Assembly (NCBI GenBank): GCA_947253595.1
Contig: CAMXZR010000001.1
Coordinates: forward strand, 1-49,944
Source of the DNA: an uncultured Olsenella sp.
GTDB lineage: Bacteria; Actinomycetota; Coriobacteriia; Coriobacteriales; Atopobiaceae
Direction: 5' to 3'
DNA length: 49,944 nt
In this document: positions 26,356 through 33,520 of the stretch, one piece after another
Position numbering within the stretch: position 1 is the first letter of the stretch
Layout of the letters: each line of letters opens with the position of its first letter
Translations under genes and position numbers: made by a program
Notes under the pieces: model-generated
Seen by the model: only the letters and a program-made list of their open reading frames with translations
The model's database searches: none
Told to the model about the DNA's origin: nothing

Positions 26356-26424
26356 AGGCACTCCCCTCTGCGGGTTGCCGTGTGGCGGCCCGCCTAGACC
26401 GGGACCCGCGCGCAAGCGTGTGCC

Positions 26425-26540
26425 TTGGTCCCTACGCTGGCATTACCCAGATCAGGTACGGGCATCGCTCTTGTGAGGACACCCATGGGTCAGGGGCGCC
26501 TTGGCCCCAATCTCAGCCGGCGTGCGCCAGCTCCCCATTT
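26425..26540 (-). ncRNA. TPP riboswitch (THI element)
   Basis: Read on the minus strand, the conserved parts are GGCTGAGATTGGGG (plus 26506-26519) and ACCTGATCTGG followed by TAATGCCAGCGTAGGGA (within 26429-26458). These match the two universally conserved TPP-aptamer blocks. A promoter with -10 TACAAT (plus 26556-26551) sits just upstream. It controls the four-gene thi importer operon that starts at 26355. Expression should drop when thiamine pyrophosphate is plentiful. Confidence 0.93.
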
Positions 26541-26550
26541 GTCGACAAGC

Positions 26551-26580
26551 ATTGTAGTGCTTTGGATGCGACACGTCACA
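26551..26580 (-). promoter_or_regulatory. Promoter of the thi riboswitch transcript
   Basis: On the minus strand TGTGAC, an 18-nt spacer and TACAAT (26556-26551) lie about 12 nt before the riboswitch. The -10 is a good match, the -35 weak. Confidence 0.5.
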
Positions 26581-26584
26581 TGAC

Positions 26585-26605
26585 CCCTGACGGGATGTCA
26601 GGGGG
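26585..26605. terminator. Hairpin between the two riboswitch copies
   Basis: Arms CCCCTGAC and GTCAGGGG with a 5-nt loop lie upstream of the intact riboswitch. They could end transcripts from the upstream degenerate copy on the minus strand. Confidence 0.4.
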
Positions 26606-26698
26606 TAGGATGGCCCGCAGTTGGATTTGCCACCACCCTAATCCGATTTCGCGGACTAAAAGAAAGGGCGTCGGTCAGGGTACCCGTTAATTACCATG

Positions 26699-26812
26699 TC
26701 GAGCAATCGACATTACCTAGGTCAGGCGCGGGCGGACCCCTTGTGAGGACGCCTGCCGGTCAGGGGTGCCTTGGTCCCGATCTCGACCGGCTTGCGCCAG
26801 CCCCCCCTTCGG
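26699..26812 (-). ncRNA. Degenerate duplicate of the TPP riboswitch
   Basis: On the minus strand this stretch aligns along its length with the intact riboswitch: shared GGCGCA, GCCGG, GACCAAGGC or GGCCAAGGC, CCCCTGACC, TCCTCACAAG and GGTAATG. The universally conserved CTGAGA is changed to TCGAGA and CCTGATCTGG to CCTGACCTAG; the terminal CCAGCGTAGGGA is lost. A TACGAT box lies upstream at the same offset as in the intact copy. It is either a dead copy or an altered aptamer; no gene lies between it and the intact riboswitch. Confidence 0.75.
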
Positions 26813-26900
26813 ACTGGCATCGTAGCGGCGGACGGTCCGTGCGGCACGGTTACCCGCCGGGCATTCACGCGGCGACCGCCGGGACGCGCGTGTCAGAACT

Positions 26901-26994
26901 GCGCATTGGCTTTCTTTCAGCCGATTGCGACCTGGGAAAACGTCCGCCGTCTCCACAACTCGGAGCTTCCGTGCGCAGTTTTTCGACCCAGGTG
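26901..26994 (+). repeat. Copy of a dispersed intergenic element
   Basis: Starts GCGCATTG (26901-26908) and carries CTTCCGTGCGCAG (26966-26978). The same two strings occur at 40670 and 40735 with the identical 65-nt offset, and the sequence between them is clearly related. It also holds CGACCTGGGAAAACGTCC (26928-26945), found nearly unchanged on the other strand at 23284-23301. It ends with TTTTTCGACCCAGG before the spermidine-synthase-like gene. Confidence 0.7.
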
Positions 26995-27065
26995 GCCTGC
27001 GAGCGCGTCCGACCTGCAGTCCACACCGTCCTCCGTCGTGGCAGAATGGCCCCGAAGGGAGCCGC

Positions 27066-27866
27066 ATGTCACTCGCGCGCCTCATAGACGACCTGCTCGG
27101 ACGCATCGCGCCCATGCGCGTCGTGGCGCGCTACCCACAGAGCATGTTCGGACCCATCCGGATCCTGGACACGCACGACGCCGACGGCCTGCCCGTGCGC
27201 ATCCTCGAGGTCGCAGGCAGCTGGCAGAGCGCCACCTACCTGGACGACGGCTGGTGCGAGCTCGTCTTCCCTTACCACCGCCTCTACGACCGCGCCCTCG
27301 TCGCCGCGAACGCCACCGACGACATCCTCATGCTGGGGGGCGGGGCCTGCGCCTACCCTAAGTACGCCATCAGTCACCATCCCGAGGCGTCGGTCGACGT
27401 CGTCGAGCTCGACCCCCTCGCCCTCGAGCTCGCCCGCAGGCACTTCTTCCTCGACCGCTTCGAGGAGCGCTACCGCGCCCAATCCGACGGGCGGCTGCGG
27501 CTGCACCAGGCCGACGCCCTGGGCTTCCTTCGTTCGGCCGACCATCGCTACGGAGCCATCCTCAACGACTGCTTCCAGGCGGAGGAGCCCCTCGCGAGCC
27601 TGTCGACGCCCGAGGCCGTCGACCTGATCCGGGCGAGGCTCCGGCCGGGTGGCCTCTACCTCATCAACGTGGTGAGTGCGCTCGAGGGGCCGGGGTCCTC
27701 CCCCCTGGCGGAGCTCTGCCCCCTCCTCGAGAGGCGCTTCGCGAGGACGCTCGTTCTGCCCTGTGGTGCGGACGACCCCGACCTGCCCGACAACAACGTC
27801 GTCGTGGCGACCGACGCCGAGCTGGAGCTCGAGGAGGCCGTCGACGCAGGCGAGCTCGGGCTGTAG
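27066..27866 (+). CDS. Spermidine-synthase-like (class I methyltransferase fold) protein
   Basis: A 266-residue cytoplasmic protein. The nucleotide-binding part DDILMLGGGACAYPKYAISHHPEASVDVVELDPLALELARRHF (about residues 90-135) is the Rossmann core of spermidine synthase-like enzymes, followed by LHQADALGFL and YGAILNDCF. The usual N-terminal Gln/Tyr aminopropyl-site motifs are not clear, so true spermidine synthesis is uncertain. The ATG at 27066 has AAGGGAG 4 nt upstream. It stands alone, divergent from the thi operon. Confidence 0.8.
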   Translation: MSLARLIDDLLGRIAPMRVVARYPQSMFGPIRILDTHDADGLPVRILEVAGSWQSATYLDDGWCELVFPYHRLYDRALVAANATDDILMLGGGACAYPKYAISHHPEASVDVVELDPLALELARRHFFLDRFEERYRAQSDGRLRLHQADALGFLRSADHRYGAILNDCFQAEEPLASLSTPEAVDLIRARLRPGGLYLINVVSALEGPGSSPLAELCPLLERRFARTLVLPCGADDPDLPDNNVVVATDAELELEEAVDAGELGL

Positions 27867-28034
27867 GCCCAGCCGCAACCGTCCGCGACCGCTCGCCCGT
27901 CCGGCATCCTCGCGCCACGTCCCGCGAGCGGCAGGAAATCGACCCCGAACGCATATATTCTCCAACCATCTCACGTACGTCGAGACATAGGCGCTGCTCG
28001 CAGAAGCAATCCTGCGGGACCCCTCTGACCTGCA

Positions 28035-28040
28035 TACAAT
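28035..28040 (+). promoter_or_regulatory. Candidate -10 box of the hydrolase-glpK operon
   Basis: TACAAT lies 38 nt before the hydrolase ATG; no clear -35 hexamer is visible 16-18 nt upstream. An AT-rich patch (CATATATTC) precedes it near 27950. Confidence 0.35.
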
Positions 28041-28077
28041 CGTTCGCACAAGGCATCTGGCGCGGAGGGGAGGACCA

Positions 28078-29043
28078 ATGGAGCGAAAGGCGCTGCCGCG
28101 CGTCGAGCGCGAGAAAGTCGGATTCGACTCCGCCGACGGTGTCTCTCGCATACACGGCTACGTGTGGAGGGGCATGGGAGAGGAGCCACGTGCCGTGGTC
28201 CAGCTAATCCACGGCATGGCGGAGTACGTCGGGCGCTACGACGAGTTCGCTCGGCACCTCGCGCGACGGGGCTATGTCGTCTGCGGGCACGACCAGGTCG
28301 GTCACGGGGCCAGCTCCCCCGCCACGAAGTGGGGCGTCCTGCCCTCGCACGGGGGACGGGACGTCCTCGTCGAGGACGTCCACCGCCTAAGGCGGCTCGT
28401 CTCGTCCCAGTTGGAAAGGCCGCTCCCCCACTTCGTCTTCGGTCACTCCATGGGAAGCTTCGTCGCGCGAGCCTATGTCTCGCAGCATGCGGACGGCCTG
28501 GCCGGCGCCATCATCTGCGGCACGGGCTTCGTGCCCCCCGCGACCTCCGCCGCCGGCCACGTCCTGGCGATCCTCATCGCCTGCCTGCGCGGGGACTCCC
28601 ACAAGAGCGAGCTCCTCCACTCCATGGCGGACGGCGCCTACGCGAGGGCCATACCCCATGCCCGCACGGAGTTCGACTGGCTCTCGCACAACCAACGCAA
28701 CGTCGACGAGTACATAGCCGACAAGTCCTGCGGCTTCCTCTTCTCTGCGGGGGGCTACGCAACCCTCACCGAGCTCACCTCCGAGGTGTGCTCGCCCACG
28801 TGCGTCCGCCGCGTTCCCGCGAGCCTGCCGCTCCTGTTCGTCGCGGGAGCGGAGGACCCCGTGGGAGACTTCGGACGAGGGGTGACGAGGTCCGCCGAAC
28901 TTGCTCGCGACGCGGGCTCGACCGACGTCACGTACCACCTCTACGCCAACATGCGGCACGAGATCCTGAAGGAGGACGGGTGCCAGCTCGTCTTCGACGA
29001 CGTGACCCGCTGGCTCGACGGACATCTGGGAGGAGAGAAGTGA
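28078..29043 (+). CDS. Alpha/beta-hydrolase, monoacylglycerol lipase/lysophospholipase type
   Basis: A 321-residue cytoplasmic serine hydrolase. The oxyanion region QLIHGMAEYVGRYDEFARHLARRGYVVCGHDQVGHG and the nucleophile elbow FGHSMGSFVAR are typical of monoglyceride lipases. The Asp (AGAEDPVGDFG) and the late His (NMRHEILKE) complete the triad. The ATG at 28078 has GGAGGGGAGG upstream. Its stop overlaps the GTG start of glpK by 4 nt. The pairing suggests release of glycerol from lipids followed at once by phosphorylation. Confidence 0.9.
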   Translation: MERKALPRVEREKVGFDSADGVSRIHGYVWRGMGEEPRAVVQLIHGMAEYVGRYDEFARHLARRGYVVCGHDQVGHGASSPATKWGVLPSHGGRDVLVEDVHRLRRLVSSQLERPLPHFVFGHSMGSFVARAYVSQHADGLAGAIICGTGFVPPATSAAGHVLAILIACLRGDSHKSELLHSMADGAYARAIPHARTEFDWLSHNQRNVDEYIADKSCGFLFSAGGYATLTELTSEVCSPTCVRRVPASLPLLFVAGAEDPVGDFGRGVTRSAELARDAGSTDVTYHLYANMRHEILKEDGCQLVFDDVTRWLDGHLGGEK

Positions 29044-30530
29044 GCAAGGACTACGTCATAGCCCTGGACCAGGGCACCACCTCGTCCCGCGCCGTGCTCA
29101 TAGACCGCGCGGGACGCATGGTCGACTGCGTGCAGCGTGGCTACCAGCAGATCTACCCCCAGCCTGGCTGGGTGGAGCACAACCCGCAGGAGATCCTCCT
29201 CTCACAGCTGGGGGCCCTCACCGAGCTCGTGAGCCGCCACGGCCTGAGCGAGCGCAACGTCGCCGCCATAGGCATAGACAACCAGCGCGAGACGACCCTG
29301 GTCTGGGATCCCAGCACCGGGGAGCCCATTGCCAACGCCATCGTATGGCAATGCCGGCGCACCGCGAACATGGTCCGGGATCTCTGCGGCACGGACGAGC
29401 TCCGGAACATGGTCCAGCGGAAGACGGGACTCCTCCCCGACGCCTACTTCTCGGCCAGCAAGCTGCGCTGGCTGCTCGACAACGCGCCTGGCGCCCGCAA
29501 GCGCGCCGAGGCGGGAGAGCTCCTCTTCGGGACGGTGGACAGCTGGCTCGTGTGGGTGCTCACCGGGGGCCTCGTGCATGCCACCGACGAGACGAACGCC
29601 AGCCGCACCATGCTCTACAACATCCACGAGGGACGCTGGGACGAGGAGCTGCTCGAGCTCTTCGACGTCCCCTCCTGCATGCTGCCCGAGGTCAGGCGCT
29701 CGGCCGACCTCTTTGGCGAGACGAGCTATCCCGGCGTGCCCGCGGGCATCCCCATCTGCGGCGTGGCGGGGGACCAGCAGAGCGCCCTCTTCGGCCAGTG
29801 CTGCTTCGACGCGGGCGAGGCGAAGAACACCTACGGAACCGGCTGCTTCCTGCTCATGAACACGGGAGGCGTCGCCGCACGGTCGCAGAACAACCTGGTC
29901 ACGACAATCGCCGCGGCAGCTCCTGGCGCGGGCCGCACGCAGTATGCCCTCGAGGGGAGCGTGTTCGTCGCCGGAGCGCTGATCCAGTGGCTCCGTGACG
30001 AGCTGGGGCTGATCCGCAGCGCGGAGGAGACCGAGTACCTGGCCCGAAGCGTCGACGACAACGGGGGCGTCTACATAGTCCCCGCCTTCACGGGACTGGG
30101 AGCCCCCTACTGGAGGCCCGAGGCGCGCGGGCTCATCTGCGGCCTCACCCGCGGGACGACGCCTGCCCACATCGCACGCGCCGCCCTGGAGGCGCTGGCC
30201 TACCAGACGACCGACCTGGTGAGGGCCATGGAGGCAGACGCGGGTCGTCCCCTCTGCGCGCTGAACGTGGACGGCGGGGCCTCGCGCAACGACTTCCTCG
30301 CGCAGTTCCAGGCGGACGTGCTGGGAATGCGCGTGAGGAGGCCGCGGAACATCGAGACCACCTCCCTGGGGGCCGCCTACCTGGCTGGCCTCGCGAGCGG
30401 ATTCTGGTCCGGGACGGACGAGCTCCGCAGCCTGCGGAGCGGTGACGTGTGCTTTGAGCCACGGATGGACCCGGCCGAGGCGGAGCGGCTGGCGGACGGC
30501 TGGGCGCGGGCCGTGGGGCGGGCGCTGTAG
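29040..30530 (+). CDS. glpK: Glycerol kinase
   Basis: A 496-residue FGGY kinase that makes glycerol-3-phosphate with ATP. Seen are ALDQGTTSSRAVL at the start, GIDNQRETTLVWD, GVAGDQQSALFGQCCF, YGTGCFLLMNTG, and LNVDGGASRNDFLAQFQAD. The length equals the family norm. I chose the GTG at 29040 inside GTGA, with GGGAGGAGAGAA upstream; the open frame before it is an alternate frame of the hydrolase gene. It is translationally coupled to the lipase-like gene. Confidence 0.95.
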   Translation: MSKDYVIALDQGTTSSRAVLIDRAGRMVDCVQRGYQQIYPQPGWVEHNPQEILLSQLGALTELVSRHGLSERNVAAIGIDNQRETTLVWDPSTGEPIANAIVWQCRRTANMVRDLCGTDELRNMVQRKTGLLPDAYFSASKLRWLLDNAPGARKRAEAGELLFGTVDSWLVWVLTGGLVHATDETNASRTMLYNIHEGRWDEELLELFDVPSCMLPEVRRSADLFGETSYPGVPAGIPICGVAGDQQSALFGQCCFDAGEAKNTYGTGCFLLMNTGGVAARSQNNLVTTIAAAAPGAGRTQYALEGSVFVAGALIQWLRDELGLIRSAEETEYLARSVDDNGGVYIVPAFTGLGAPYWRPEARGLICGLTRGTTPAHIARAALEALAYQTTDLVRAMEADAGRPLCALNVDGGASRNDFLAQFQADVLGMRVRRPRNIETTSLGAAYLAGLASGFWSGTDELRSLRSGDVCFEPRMDPAEAERLADGWARAVGRAL

Positions 30531-30539
30531 GGTACGGGA

Positions 30540-30599
30540 GTCGCGCAGGCCTCGCCCGAGACTGCAGGAATCCGTCATCTCGAGCAGGTCCTGCGCGAC
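30540..30599. terminator. Long inverted repeat between glpK and the convergent Arc-like gene
   Basis: Perfect 10-bp arms GTCGCGCAGG (30540-30549) and CCTGCGCGAC (30590-30599) enclose 40 nt with further inner pairing (CTCG/CGAG). No T-run. It may terminate both converging transcripts. Confidence 0.45.
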
Positions 30600-30604
30600 G
30601 CGCG

Positions 30605-30823
30605 TCATGCCTGGTCATACGGGCCCGAAGGCCTCCCCTCTCCGTCAGAAGGAGGGGCCACGCCCTCGCCGCCCCTCCCGGACAGCCGTCCCGCCCGGCG
30701 GAGCGCGTCTCGCACGATCCACTCCACCTGGGCGTTGGAGCTGCGCATCTCGTCCGCCGCCCACCTTTGGACGGCGGACCAGAGCTCGGGGTCGATCCGC
30801 AGGGGGTACTGCTTCCTCGCCAC
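30605..30823 (-). CDS. Arc-like ribbon-helix-helix DNA-binding protein
   Basis: A 72-residue protein. Residues 3-44 (KQYPLRIDPELWSAVQRWAADEMRSSNAQVEWIVRDALRRAG) form a ribbon-helix-helix like Arc-family regulators; the remaining tail is charged and disordered. The start is GTG at 30823. It lies 14 nt after an SPFH-domain gene on the same strand and probably shares its transcript. It may autoregulate through the palindrome upstream of that gene. Confidence 0.75.
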   Translation of the reverse strand: MARKQYPLRIDPELWSAVQRWAADEMRSSNAQVEWIVRDALRRAGRLSGRGGEGVAPPSDGEGRPSGPYDQA

Positions 30824-30837
30824 CGCGACGCACCGCC

Positions 30838-31827
30838 CTACTGATACAGGCTGCCTGTGTTGAGCACGGGCTGCGCCTCGGACTCGCCGCAGAGCACCAC
30901 CATCAGGTTGGAGGCCATGACAGCCTTGCGATCGTCGTCGAACTCGACGATTCCGCCGTCGGACAGCTGCTCGAGCGCCATGTCCACCATGCTCACGGCA
31001 CCCTCGACGATCTTCTTGCGCGCCGCGATGACAGCGTCCGCCTGCTGCCGCCGCAGCATCGCCTGGGCGATCTCGGGCGCGTAGGCCAGGTGCGTGAGGC
31101 GCGCGTCGTCCACGGCCACGCCCGCGACGGCAAGCTTGCGCTCGAGCTCGGCCTTGAGGCTCTCCGAGACCTCCTCGATGTTGGACCGCAGGGTGATGGA
31201 GCTCGCGCTCTCGTCCTCGTCCTCCATGTGGTCGTAGGCGTAGATGCTGGCGACGTGGCGCAGGGCGGTCTCGGTCTGCATCGAGACGTAGCTCTCGTAG
31301 TCGTCCACGTCGAAGACGGCCTTGGCCGTGTCGGCCACGCGCCAGACGACCACGGTCGCGATCTCTATGGGGTTGCCCATCTTGTCGTTGACCTTGAGGC
31401 GGTCGCCGTTGAGCGTGCGAGCGCGGGTCGAGATCTTCGAGGCGCGCGAGTGGAGGGAGGTCGCGACCTCGGCCGAGGGGGAGGGTTTGCTCGTCCTGCC
31501 GAGGTTGCGCGAGAAGAGCGGGTTGGCCCAGCGGAGCCCCTCGTCACGAACCGTGCCGACGTATTTGCCGAAGAGCACACAGATCCGTGCCTGGCCCGGC
31601 TGCAGGGTGAAGAACCCGTTCGCCACGACGATGGCGACCGCCAGCAGGGCGAAGCTGCCCACGAAGGCGACGATCGTTCCGGCGGGCACCAGCAGGCCAG
31701 CCTCGTCATACGTCGTCAGCGTGACCAGGCTACGGACGAACAGCGCCACGGTCATGACGAACAGGGCCACGTCTACGAACAGCATCAGCCATCCGGACGC
31801 CGCATGGGCCTTCTTCTCTACGCTCAT
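30838..31827 (-). CDS. SPFH-domain (prohibitin/stomatin-like) membrane protein
   Basis: A 329-residue membrane scaffold protein. Two hydrophobic segments (about 13-35 and 47-70) are followed by the SPFH domain: QPGQARICVLFGKYVGTVRDEGLRWANPL, then LKVNDKMGNPIEIATVVVWRVADTAKAVFDVDDY, and a coiled C-terminal region (SESLKAELERKLAVAGVAVDDARLTHLAYAPEIAQAMLRRQQADAV). The ATG at 31827 has AAGGGAAA upstream. It is paired with the Arc-like gene; the cell role is not known. Confidence 0.88.
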   Translation of the reverse strand: MSVEKKAHAASGWLMLFVDVALFVMTVALFVRSLVTLTTYDEAGLLVPAGTIVAFVGSFALLAVAIVVANGFFTLQPGQARICVLFGKYVGTVRDEGLRWANPLFSRNLGRTSKPSPSAEVATSLHSRASKISTRARTLNGDRLKVNDKMGNPIEIATVVVWRVADTAKAVFDVDDYESYVSMQTETALRHVASIYAYDHMEDEDESASSITLRSNIEEVSESLKAELERKLAVAGVAVDDARLTHLAYAPEIAQAMLRRQQADAVIAARKKIVEGAVSMVDMALEQLSDGGIVEFDDDRKAVMASNLMVVLCGESEAQPVLNTGSLYQ

Positions 31828-31914
31828 GTCTTTCCCTTCTGCGCGAGGGGCCGCCCTCCCCCATGGAGGCGCTGCCCTCGTTCTCCCTTCCGCACGGAAG
31901 AAGCTGAGGTTATA

Positions 31915-31940
31915 GTGATATCACATTGAGTCCTTGTCAA
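31915..31940 (-). promoter_or_regulatory. Promoter with perfect palindrome upstream of the SPFH gene
   Basis: GTGATATCAC (31915-31924) is a perfect 10-bp palindrome. On the minus strand a consensus TTGACA (31940-31935) lies just before it and TATAAC just after it (spacing 20). A regulator on the palindrome would block polymerase. Confidence 0.55.
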
Positions 31941-31974
31941 TGGCGAAGGCGAAGGGGAAGGAGGCGGGGGATGA

Positions 31975-32090
31975 GGCGCGCAGAACAACTCCAAAATGCG
32001 CGATAGACCGACAAAAGGCCAGTTCAGTTGAGCTATGCGCACATTTCGACTCCAGAATGCGCGCAAGCCAAACCGCCGCGCGTGGCATCA
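31975..32090. repeat. Likely copy of the dispersed intergenic element
   Basis: Several ATGCGC words and TGCGCACATTTCGACTCCAG (32036-32055), similar to TGCGCAGTTTTTCGACCCAG at 26972-26991. Located before the M20 peptidase gene. More diverged than the 26.9 and 40.7 kb copies. Confidence 0.45.
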
Positions 32091-32120
32091 TAGGGAGCAG
32101 CCGCGACCAGGAGGGCCGAC

Positions 32121-33365
32121 ATGGACGACGAGCTGCTGCAGGAGCTCAGAGACTACGCGCGGGATTGCCACGAGGAGGAGCTTGCACTGCTCCGCACGCT
32201 CGCGTCCATACCCGCGCCCATGCGCCACGAGGAGAGACGCGCCGCCTTCGTCGCCGAATGGCTCGGGCGGCAGGGAGCACGCGAGGTCTGGGTCGACGGC
32301 CAGAAGAACGTCCTCTGCCTCCTGCGGCATCCTTCGGGTGAGGGAGGCGACGACCTGCCGTCCGCACCAGCCTCGGACGCGGTAGCTGTCCCCACCCGCG
32401 ACCTCGTCCTCTTCTGCGCCCACACCGACGTCGTCTTCGACGACCTCAAGCCCTTCGAGGTCCGCGAGGAGGGCGGCCGCTTGCTCGCGCCCGGCATCGG
32501 CGACGACACCGCCAACCTCGCGGCCCTGCTCATGGCCACGAGGTATCTGCTCGCCCATCCCCAGGAGCTCGCACGCGCCACCTCGCAGTCCGACCTCCTC
32601 GTAGTGGCGAACAGCTGCGAGGAGGGACTGGGCAACCTCGACGGCACAAAAGCGGTTTTCCGCTGGCTCGACGGTGCCGGGGCCCACGTCCGCGCGTTCG
32701 TCTCGTTCGACCTCTACCTGCCCCAGTGCATCGGGATCGCCGTGGGCTCCGAGCGCTACCGCATCGAGGTCCGGACCCAGGGCGGCCACTCCTACCACGA
32801 CTTCGGCCGACCCAACGCCATCGAGCGCCTCTGCGGCATAGTGAGCGAGCTCTATGGCACGGAGCTGCCACAGGACCCGGCGACAGGTGCCAGCACCACC
32901 GTCAACGTGGGCCGCATCGAGGGCGGCACCACGGTGAACGTCATCGCCTCGCAGGCGAGCTGCCTCTTCGAGTATCGCAGCGAGTCAGCGGCAAACCTCT
33001 CCGCCATGCGCGCTCGCCTGCACGAGGTCCTGCGTGGGTACGAGGGCCAGGGCGTGCGCGTCTCGCTCGAGGCCATCGGCGTGCGTCCCGGCAGCACCGG
33101 CGAGCGTACCATGACGCAGGAGCGCTTGGCGAGCTTCGCATGCGAGGCCGTCCGCGAGGTCACGGGAGACGGGCCTGATCTCTCTCCCGCCTCGACGGAC
33201 GCGAACATACCCCTCTCTCGGGGGATTCCCGCGCTCACGGTGGGGGCCGTACGGGGCGGCCTCCTGCACACGCGCGACGAGTGGGTGGACCCGGAAAGCC
33301 TGGAGGACGGGCTCGTCCTCGCGCTGGACCTGATGCTCGAGCTGCCGCGAGTGATGGGGGCCTGA
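32121..33365 (+). CDS. M20-family metallopeptidase
   Basis: A 414-residue cytoplasmic di-zinc peptidase. Metal and catalytic residues are visible as FCAHTDVVF, GIGDDTANLAALL, NSCEEGLGN, SFDLY and the late LLHTRDEWV; the dimerisation lid contains RTQGGHSYHDFGRPNAIE. It resembles PepT-like or acetylornithine-deacetylase-like peptidases. The ATG at 32121 has a weak upstream site (GGAGGGCCGAC). A separate canonical PepT lies at 39.3 kb. Confidence 0.88.
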   Translation: MDDELLQELRDYARDCHEEELALLRTLASIPAPMRHEERRAAFVAEWLGRQGAREVWVDGQKNVLCLLRHPSGEGGDDLPSAPASDAVAVPTRDLVLFCAHTDVVFDDLKPFEVREEGGRLLAPGIGDDTANLAALLMATRYLLAHPQELARATSQSDLLVVANSCEEGLGNLDGTKAVFRWLDGAGAHVRAFVSFDLYLPQCIGIAVGSERYRIEVRTQGGHSYHDFGRPNAIERLCGIVSELYGTELPQDPATGASTTVNVGRIEGGTTVNVIASQASCLFEYRSESAANLSAMRARLHEVLRGYEGQGVRVSLEAIGVRPGSTGERTMTQERLASFACEAVREVTGDGPDLSPASTDANIPLSRGIPALTVGAVRGGLLHTRDEWVDPESLEDGLVLALDLMLELPRVMGA

Positions 33366-33430
33366 GCGCCGCGCGCCTCTCGGCTGAAGCGCTCCCAAGC
33401 CTCCAGGAATACCTCCCACAGTAGCGAAAA

Positions 33431-33460
33431 GTGACAGGCCACAGGTCGCTGGCGTAAGAT
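33431..33460 (+). promoter_or_regulatory. Candidate promoter of the PASTA gene
   Basis: GTGACA (33431-33436), 18-bp spacer and TAAGAT (33455-33460), about 60 nt before the GTG start. Confidence 0.5.
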
Positions 33461-33520
33461 GGTCCAATGCTTTTTGGGGCACCCCGCCCCCTGCCCCGTA
33501 GGAAGGCGAGAGGAACGCGC

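Noticed and set aside
33467..33520. Upstream ATG start of the PASTA protein
   Set aside because: It lacks a ribosome site and lies close to the predicted transcription start; the GTG at 33521 has AGAGGAA upstream.
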